From Candolleomyces eurysporus (taxonomy: Eukaryota > Basidiomycota > Agaricomycetes > Agaricales > Psathyrellaceae), in the NCBI GenBank assembly GCA_027579435.1, contig JANBPK010000706.1, positions 124,001 through 188,000 on the forward strand: a DNA stretch of 64,000 nucleotides. Direction: 5' to 3'. Within the stretch, counting starts at the first letter, position 1. Every line of letters begins with the position of its first letter. Both the position numbers and the translations under genes were made by a program. The notes under the pieces are model-generated. The model made no database searches. It was given only the letters and a program-made list of their open reading frames with translations, and was not told where the DNA came from. This document shows positions 56,661 through 64,000 of the stretch, piece by piece.

Positions 56661-58800
56661 AGTGAGAGGACTGTCGATGGAGTAGGTTTCAAGGAGGGGG
56701 TGATATGTGCTTATCGACCAGCGATATGTTAAAGCAGAGGGGATGGGGGAGTCGTATCAAACGCTCTGGGGTCTCTCTCATTGTCTTCTGCACTTTTATA
56801 GAGGCTACTAATCTGTGATAGGCCGCAAACACCTCACTTTGATGTCATCGACTGCGTTGCCTCGGTTGAGGCGCTGTACTGCTACGCACAGATCCAAAGA
56901 TCTGGTACCAAGTTCAAACCAGAGTATCTGATGGCGTCTTACAGCATACCTTATCGGACGGTAACGAGCATACGGTAGCAAGCCAACAAATTCCAATCCC
57001 AAGAGGCCGAAGGGCTGCGACCGTCAAAGGGGCTCGAAATCAGAGCTCTCATTTACTGTCACCAAGCAATTGAAGAGGAACGTGTGGACCCTCGCTATGT
57101 CTTGAATGGAGAACAGACAATACATGCAGTGAGTTGATAGGGTTGCTACTCACAGTGCATCATTGCATTGATGATGTATCATGCGTTCAATCCTTCCAAC
57201 TTACGAGATCGAAACACGGACTTATCCTGTCGATTCGATATACATGATCGGCTTCCGCCAAAGATCCTGCTGTATCCACATTCTACATATCTTATTCCTA
57301 ATTCTCAGCAGCCCAGACCCCCAACTCCGGCTTGCAGCTCTTGCCCATGACATGATCCCAAACTCCGTATCGGAACATGAGTTCTCCATCGTCAATAGGT
57401 TGAATCTTTCCATGAGGTACTACCCACGAGTTCAGGATCATTCAGAGATGAGCTTTTCACTCACGGTGCTGGCCCGTGCGATTCGATTGGGAGCGGACGA
57501 ATAGGGAGCGGGCAACTTTAATGTGAGGCATTACAACGGTATTAGCCGAACTCGTTCGGAGTCGGTAGACTCAATTTAGATTATCAGGGCTTATCTTATC
57601 TACTCACCCTTTACACATCGTCAATTTCTATGGAGCGGCTTCTTGGACGAGTTCGTGAAGCAACTGCCCAATGGGTGGTGGACACTATGACGCAGCGGAG
57701 TGGTATTGTGCCATCTGGTATGGTACATGGTGCGTATTCTCCTCCTGTCTTCGTCGTTCTAATTGGACTTCTGATATTTTGATCATCCGTCACCCACTGT
57801 CTCCTCGTTGAGTGTCCAAATGTTCTTTGAAATCCAAAAGAAAGAGACGGAACTCTTCAACAAACGATTCCTGATAGTCTGCAGTCCGTAACGACTTAGA
57901 AGCCTTCCTTGCCCATCCATACTCACTTATACGCGATACTCAAGTTCTGGCGTATAGAACGAAAGCTCACAAAGTGTAAATTTGTTGCGTTATGAAGTTT
58001 CGCGAAGGAAGATTCTAGAATAAGTCTCCGTCTTTCTTCTTCTTCTCTTCCTTCCTTTCTTCGACTTTGTCTATCTGCATCTCTGCATCTCTTCTCTCTG
58101 TTTTTTTTTNAATTCGATGTCTCCTTCGTTTAGACCAATAGTCTATCTCACTCATCTTCCTGTTCTAAACATCAGGTAGTCGACACCCGAGCAACAAAGG
58201 CGCAATCAACAGTTGCTGTCTAGAACAGAGTTAAGATTAAGCACGGTGCTCAAGAGATGTGGATGGGAAAGCGAGCGGCTTAACCGAGGGAGGGAGATGA
58301 AGGAAGGGAGAAATCTGGACGGTGTGGGTAGCCTCCATCGATGGCGACGTCTCAGTAGTGGGAAGAAGTCGATGATACTGTCGGGTATGCTTATAGGACG
58401 GTCCCATGTGAAGACTGAGTAAGGAGTGGCGCCGTGCCGCCTAACAGTGCTCCTTCTAAACTTAGTCCATACATCTCCATTTGCGTCGAGAATTCATCTA
58501 AGGGCCAGCGAATCCACGGAATGAAAGAAGTCTTGGTCAGCGACCTTGAAGTATGTAAGAAAACTCGTTCTTTTTTTTCTCACGTCCCTAGTCCTTACCT
58601 CGTCGACCGCATACATACGAGGCGACATCGGCATGGAAGACACGCTTTATTGGTCCCATGTTCAAAGCTAATTGTCATTCAGGCAAGTATATGCACGAAG
58701 CGAGCAGTATAAAGTGGCTAGCAGGCAACGCACAAGGGAACAAACCTTCAGAGAACGATCGAATCTAGATCTTTGCCACGAGCTGCCTCCAGCATTGGCG
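56661..58800. other. Long stretch without a recognised gene
   Basis: 57181-57504 holds a 107-codon plus-strand frame without recognisable motifs. A strong CT-rich stretch (about 58030-58110, ending T9 N at 58110) is typical of fungal promoters and probably serves the coiled-coil gene to the right. Confidence 0.4.
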
Positions 58801-58825
58801 TCATCCGAGGCAGTCACAATCCTCC

Positions 58826-59354
58826 ATGCACGAACGCAAGCGTCTCCTCAAGCTCCCGCTTTACGCCAAGCTCTGGGTCCGAGGATGGTCTGGCAGCGGT
58901 ACTTCAGATTGTACAGTCCAGGAGCTCTTAGAGCGATATGCGGAGCTCTCTGTGAGCTTCAAAGAGGTTGGAAGTATTGCGACTCATTGGCACCGACAGT
59001 ACGATCTCGAACGCTCGCATCATCTCAGAGGCCAAGAAAGACGTCCTCCGTCTTGAAAAAGAGCTTAAAGACGCGAAGGGATCTTCTACTGCGCCGGCAG
59101 ATTTGGGACGCGAAGCGGAGTCGATTTTGGCGCTTCGAGAAGAACTCGAGAAGACGAAACGGAATGCCAGACAATGGAAGGAGCGAGCTCGAACAGAGAA
59201 GGCCCGGTATTTTTCAATGACTGAACAGATGAATTTATTGCAGAACAAGCTATTCGATGCACAGGAATGGATTCAATACCTGGAGAGGCAGGCGCTGATG
59301 ACACAACGGGGAGTTGTGCCTGGACCTCCACAAGGATCTCGTAGTATGCAATGA
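58826..59354 (+). CDS. Coiled-coil protein (gene structure unresolved)
   Basis: The plus strand from about 58990 reads a clear coiled coil (ARIISEAKKDVLRLEKELKD, REAESILALREELEKTKRNA, MTEQMNLLQNKLFDAQEW) ending GSRSMQ at 59354. Upstream, VQELLERYAELSVSFKE (58915-58965) lies in a different frame, and further upstream a Ser-rich segment lies in the first frame again. Two shifts 50 nt apart suggest an unrecognised short intron pair or a damaged gene. Function unknown. Confidence 0.45.
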
Positions 59355-59488
59355 CTGACGGGTCTTTTTATACGCTCTTGAGCCATCAACTCTGCCAAGT
59401 TATCCTTCGTCCACTACCCCTGCAGCCCAGACTTAACAAAGTTTGACAGATCCTTCCCTATAGCTTGTGTTCAGAGTGCGAGATTGTC

Positions 59489-62047
59489 TTAGGAGTAAGC
59501 GATGGGCGGAACGTCGAGCTTGTACCTGTATCGTTCTAAAAAGAGATAATCTTTCTTTTCAATTGGATTCTCAATGTTGTGTCTGGAAAAAGAAAGAAGA
59601 TGCACCAGTTTTCTCGTCAGGGATAGGATAGGCAAGGAAGTTTACGACTTACGCGCTTTTAAGATGATCGCGGAGAACGTGATACGTTGCTCCTTGATTG
59701 TCTGCATTAAATCTACAGCAGTGATTGCACGCCCATATTTCCGCAGATATGCGAAGCTGGGACATATGCACTCTTCCCATCATCGTTTCCTTCGCGTCTG
59801 CAAGACGGAATGCTGGGATCGAGTTCTGGTGTTGGAGCACAAAGTGGAAAATCTACCATAAGAGGAGGTTAGCCACGGTTTTTTGTACATGAGCGGGCAC
59901 TCACCATGCTCCTCCACGAGTGAATCGAGTATCCAGATGCCGACGAGACGCAAGCATTATCACAACAGAGGAATCGAGCGTCCAGATCGTCCATTTCTTG
60001 GATAGTCGTTGTACGAAAGTCGAGCCCGGCCAGATAAATCAGGTCCGAAGCACAATTTGACGCTTGTATATTGAGAACGATCTTGCAGCACCCGTCGACG
60101 CATACTCCAGGACCAATTTTGACGGAATTCTGGACGAGACAATAATGACCGGAAATCACATCCCACCCAATCAGGATACTCGAGGAGCCTGGGGTCGTCA
60201 TACGAAACTCGCATTCGAAGACGAACCGGGCGAGCGTCATCATGTCAACTGAGAGGTCGCAGTACGGGAGGTCTCCAATAGGGAGCTGCGTTAGCACTTG
60301 GGTGTACTTGTCGCGTCTATGATTCTCGATAATTTTGGCCATCTCCTTGAAAACCATCCAGGTCTGTTGAAGTACTTCAGCCAACTGGGTATCCTTATGA
60401 GCTTCGAGAAGCATAGAGACTTCCGGCGTCGACCAGAGAAAATAAGACGGCGGGCACGCGAGAGTGACGATATCTTGAGGTCGAGAGCGAGACATGTGTT
60501 GGGTGTATAGGGCAGCTAGTATCTTGATCCTTTGGTCTACAACAGGTTGGAGCTCTTTCACGAGACGCCGATCTCGAGCTGCTTCGACAGCATGTTGAAG
60601 TATTGGTCCTACTTTGGACCAACCTTGGAGCAGACGAGGCAACGCATCAATCCGCCAGCCCCAAGAGATAGTTGACTGCTACGCACCGACTTGCGTGATA
60701 TACGAACCTCTACCGTCAATGCTTACGCTGTGATCGTGAACAGCATTCTGAATATCAATAGCCTCGTATCCTGACTTTAGCAGCCATTTCTTCGCGCTAT
60801 AGAGTCCTCAATTAACTTGATCGATTTATGTTAAATCCGACCACTAATATTCACCTTTCCAGTCTCGCTTTCTTGATCTCCATTCGTATCGCGTCTTTTT
60901 TNCGCCCTCATCCTGACCCACCAGTGTCTATACACCTCCGCAGTCTGTAGCAAGGATTAGCATCAACATACTTGAGGGGAAGGGGGGCCTGGGCACTCAC
61001 CTCATTCACTTGAGCGATACGTTCCTCTCTCGATTTCTTCCAGCGCTTCAGTTCTTCCTTGGCTCCAGGCAGTCCGTTGTTGATACGGCTATGAATCACT
61101 GTCCATTCTTCGTGAGCGACACGCAAATCGCGTTCCTTTACCCTTGGAACGTCTCGACGAGCTTGTATGTGAGACGAGAACAAAGGTCAGTTTCTATTTC
61201 GTTCATGGATGGGATAAACGAAACCAACTGACTTTTCACCGACGGGAGATAGTCGAAGATCTTACGATTGATGGCGGGAATGATTTTCTTGGCCCCGGAA
61301 GGGCTGAGCAAGCTATTTCAAAGTAAGGTATCATTACATGAGAGCTGCATTGGTACGCACTTGTCCCGAGTACAGAGCTTGCAGGCCCGCGCTAGCAGCG
61401 GCCAGCATATTTCGGGGATGTTGTTCTTTTCACAATACTGGTTCCATGCCACAGTATCAGTGCCGACCGCCTGAGATTCAAACACAGGGCATCACTCACG
61501 GAACAGTGTGTCTCAAAAAGGAGTGAGGCCCAACGCAGCTCGGACCAGCCCGATGGTGGTTGTGGCACCTCAGCCCATTCATTCCGAACGTTTATCCAAA
61601 TGAGTTTGGCATCGGGACCGAGCAAGTAGTCACGAAATAGCTTGTTCGTTCGCGCGATGTTCAGAAGGTCTTTCGGAGCCAGGTGTTCGAAAATCTGTCG
61701 ATGTTAAATCGAAAGATGAGGTGCGGTGGCAGAGGGGTGTACCTCATACAATATGTCCAGTGGCATATCTGGAAGCAAGCTCAGATCGCGTCGGGGTCGC
61801 TTCCGAGCTGCAGTGGGAGGGCGGTTGGCGGTAGAGACGTCGCCAGTCGCATCGCGTGGACGTTTCGCCAGACTGGTGGCATGGTTGACTGGATTAAAGT
61901 GATAAATGACTCCGAGTTGGAAGCATCGCAAAAGGAAGTGAAGGAGAGATTCAGACCTGAATCACTGCTTTCCCCACTGCTGCTGACTTGCTGCGCCTGT
62001 TGAGCTCGCTGTTCAGCGGCCGAACTTACGAAGCCTTGCATTATCAT
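59489..62047 (-). CDS. F-box/C2H2 zinc-finger protein, copy 6
   Basis: Start MIMQGFVSSAAEQRAQQ at 62047; intron GTCTGA...TCCAG; then TSLAKRPRDATGDVS and DLSLLPDMPLDILYE. F-box second half: IFEHLAPKDLLNIARTNKLF. The middle exon near 60900 has an N at 60902 after six T; dropping it gives KKDAIRMEIKKARLE, which aligns with the sister copies and restores the splice phase. The large exon (about 60640-59905) contains CPPSYFLWSTPEVSML, SGHYCLVQNS and ARFLCCDNAC. One C2H2 finger follows (ACNHCCRFN...RDHLKSAHN), then a tail ending PPIAYS. The second finger is missing. No internal stop was found, so it is probably functional. Confidence 0.72.
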
Positions 62048-62905
62048 GGTGGTTGGTATTCAAGTGTCGATGGTCGGTGGCCTGTGGCTTAGCGTAAACA
62101 CGCTTCATAAAGGGAAGACGGGCGTACAAAGAGCGCTTAAAACGGGCCGTCTCGACTTCCAAGCGCAGTAAGAGATGCTATCAACGACTCTTTGTTTATT
62201 TAGAAGCGGTGGCATGAACGCTGCGTCGTTGATGAGTTTAGGCACTCACAATTCTCATTATTCCACTGGCTCTACTCCTTTCGTTTAGTTGGGCCTGCTG
62301 GTGCCGTCGAACACCCGATTCAGACAACAACGAAATGAGATCCACGAGGCTAGGCTACCAGCCAGATCCCAGCGTCAATCGAAGTAGCTGACGCTTGACG
62401 TGTTGTGTGCAAGACCGCGGTACACACGCTGAGCCGCCCATTTCACTTCCACTTTAAATCAGATGGTAAGTCCAGGGTTGAGGCTCCAAAGGAGCAGTTG
62501 GAAAAGCTACTTAAGTGAGAAGCGATGGTGACCCTCAGATGAGCTCGTGTGACCTTCGAGCTGAAGGAGTTTTCCTGTCCCTGAGATAACGAAACATAAT
62601 GTTGTCCTTGAATGAATTCATTACATATGACATCATAGATACGTCTCGGTGCTTGTCGACAATGAGTGGTAACTTGATCATTCACCGTGAGATCAACCTG
62701 AATCAGGGGAGGAACGTGCGTGCCCTCCAAGTAGTCATCTCGAGGTTGCTGTCAATGGGAACGAGTCAATGATGGGCGCTTAGGCAACAGTCTTATAACT
62801 GGAAGCTGGGAGTACATGTCTGGATTTGTGAACTCCCCTCCGCAGTTCTCTCTCTATCCCATACCTTCAAGGATTTGTCGCCCGGGTGAGAGTCTCTGAG
62901 CAGAT
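62048..62905. other. Intergenic
   Basis: Spacer between the divergent F-box copy 6 and the coiled-coil gene. A 95-codon minus-strand frame (62730-62443) has no recognisable motif. Confidence 0.45.
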
Positions 62906-64000
62906 ATGAACCTTTCGCCACGACCACAAGGCAATGGTAAGTCCAATCGTCGAATATCCCACCCTGCTGACCATTTACCCCTGTTTGCCTATCTAAACTT
63001 ATCGAGGCGACGAACCTGGGGCGGGAGAACGTCCCCCCCNTCCCACTGCATCCACCCAGCGGTGACTCACCCTTTGACGATCGTCATATCCCTCCTCCAT
63101 CTCGAAGACAGACGTTGGATGACTCAAGCTCGGAGACTGTCGCGAAACTCCAACGAGACCTACAAGAGTCCGAGGTGAGGGTGAAGGTCTTGCGAGAACA
63201 AGCAGACGAAGCACGCTCGCAATTGGTGCAGTCGTTGACAGAGGCCGGAATTCTCAAGAGGGATCTGGAGGAAACAAGAGAACGGTTACGACAACTCGAA
63301 GTACGGGCGAACCAGGGTCCAAGCAGCCCAAGTTCTCCAAGAAGGGGGTCTCTCAACGAGGAACAAGCTCCGAGTAGGATCGATCAGCGCATCCTGGAGT
63401 CACTACGAGATCGAGAGCTCGAACTGGTCGACGAGGTGAAGGCGTTGCGGGATGAGTTGGCAACAGTGAAGCAAGAGCTATGGGATGCCAACCAGTCGAT
63501 GGACAAGGCCACATCACTCAGACAGGAGCTCGAATCAACTAGGGAAAGACTACGCCAACTTGAAGGAATTCAGGACGGGTTAGGAACACATCCCTGGTCA
63601 TCTGAAGGCATCCACGAGGTCCGTCGAAACAGCATCGACACTACCATTTCATCGATATCGGGGTCGCGTATACAGCTACTAGCCCAGGAGGAGGAGCTGA
63701 GGGCAACCAAGCGGGAGCTGTTGGCCGTGAAACAGCAGCTCAGCGATGCCGTCACCTTGGCCGTGAGTCACAGCCCAAGGAGGACTGAGCCTGTAGGCTC
63801 ACCAACGTTCATGATGCCGGCTGATACATCATCCGTGGTGGATGTTATTCAGAAGGTTAACGCCGTCAATGAAGAGATCTTCCAGATGGCTGCCTACCTC
63901 GGGGAAGTCCTCTTTTACGAAGTTCTTGCGCCAGGTGGGGATAAGCAGGAGCATAGGCAGAGGGCTATTAATGCATCATACGAGGGTTCAAGGAATCTAC
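62906..64000 (+). CDS. Long coiled-coil protein (3' end off window)
   Basis: Exon 1 is 62906-62936 (MNLSPRPQGN), the intron 62937-63006 (GTAAGT...CTAAAC...CGAG), and exon 2 starts at 63007 and runs open to the window edge. The N at 63040 after seven C must be dropped; otherwise a stop follows at once. After a Pro/Ser-rich start come heptad-rich helices: ETVAKLQRDLQESEVRVKVL, LEETRERLRQLEVRANQ, ESLRDRELELVDEVKALRDE and EEELRATKRELLAVKQQLSD, separated by Ser/Pro linkers. The segment after 63830 (VVDVIQKVNAVNEEIFQMAA) starts a different, globular region. Function unknown; architecture like fungal scaffold proteins. Confidence 0.75.

Noticed and set aside
57181..57504. 107-codon plus-strand frame
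   Set aside because: No motif; flanking sequence offers no consistent exons.
62443..62730. 95-codon minus-strand frame upstream of F-box copy 6
   Set aside because: Reasonable composition but no motif and no promoter evidence; probably chance.
1..64000. Transposon, CRISPR, phage or viral element
   Set aside because: No reverse transcriptase, transposase, integrase, direct-repeat array or capsid-like sequence was recognised on either strand.

Overview
The window looks like nuclear DNA of a basidiomycete fungus, most likely an Agaricomycete. Many genes carry several short introns (about 47-85 nt, GTRNGY donors, YAG acceptors, CTRAY-like branch points). The gene families also fit: NACHT/STAND protein, DUF6593 protein, NADAR protein, omega-type GST, F-box/C2H2 proteins and small secreted proteins. 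A nuclear tRNA-Ala and the RNA polymerase I/III subunit AC40 confirm an ordinary chromosomal locus. No virus, prophage, CRISPR array or intact transposon was recognised. Layout, 1-20 kb: five copies (A-E, all minus strand) of a ~580-residue secreted preproprotein family. The repeat unit is about 3.4 kb and contains the gene, a conserved promoter, a conserved 53-54 nt 5'UTR intron and, head to head on the opposite strand, the decayed remains of a NACHT gene. One intact NACHT gene of another subfamily (6.6-8.9 kb) interrupts the array. A sixth copy, F (30.3-32.0 kb, plus strand), lies in an inverted duplication of the copy C unit. Layout, 20-35.9 kb: mostly single-copy genes. They are a NADAR-domain protein, an unrecognised five-exon gene, an omega-like GST with a 4-nt microexon, a small secreted CxxC protein, copy F, a tRNA-Ala(AGC) and a broken aldo/keto reductase. 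Layout, 36-62 kb: an expanded F-box/C2H2 zinc-finger family with about five near full-length members (minus strand at 36.5-39.1, 39.6-42.4, 44.5-47.1 and 59.5-62.0; plus strand at 51.5-54.2) and three relics. Between them lie RPC40/RPAC1, a DUF6593 protein and a Lys/Ala-rich secreted protein. A long coiled-coil protein runs off the right edge. How the genes relate: there is no operon-like pathway. The window is two lineage-specific birth-and-death gene clusters separated by housekeeping genes. The secreted array combines a Kex2-type pro-site, a clan CD-like His-Gly / Ala-Cys pattern in the C-terminal domain (Cys kept in B and E, lost in C, D and F) and repeated association with NACHT genes; it is the best candidate for an undescribed system. 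A technical point affects the annotation: Ns that directly follow homopolymer runs act as phantom extra bases. Removing them restores the reading frame in at least six genes, so those are not real frameshifts.
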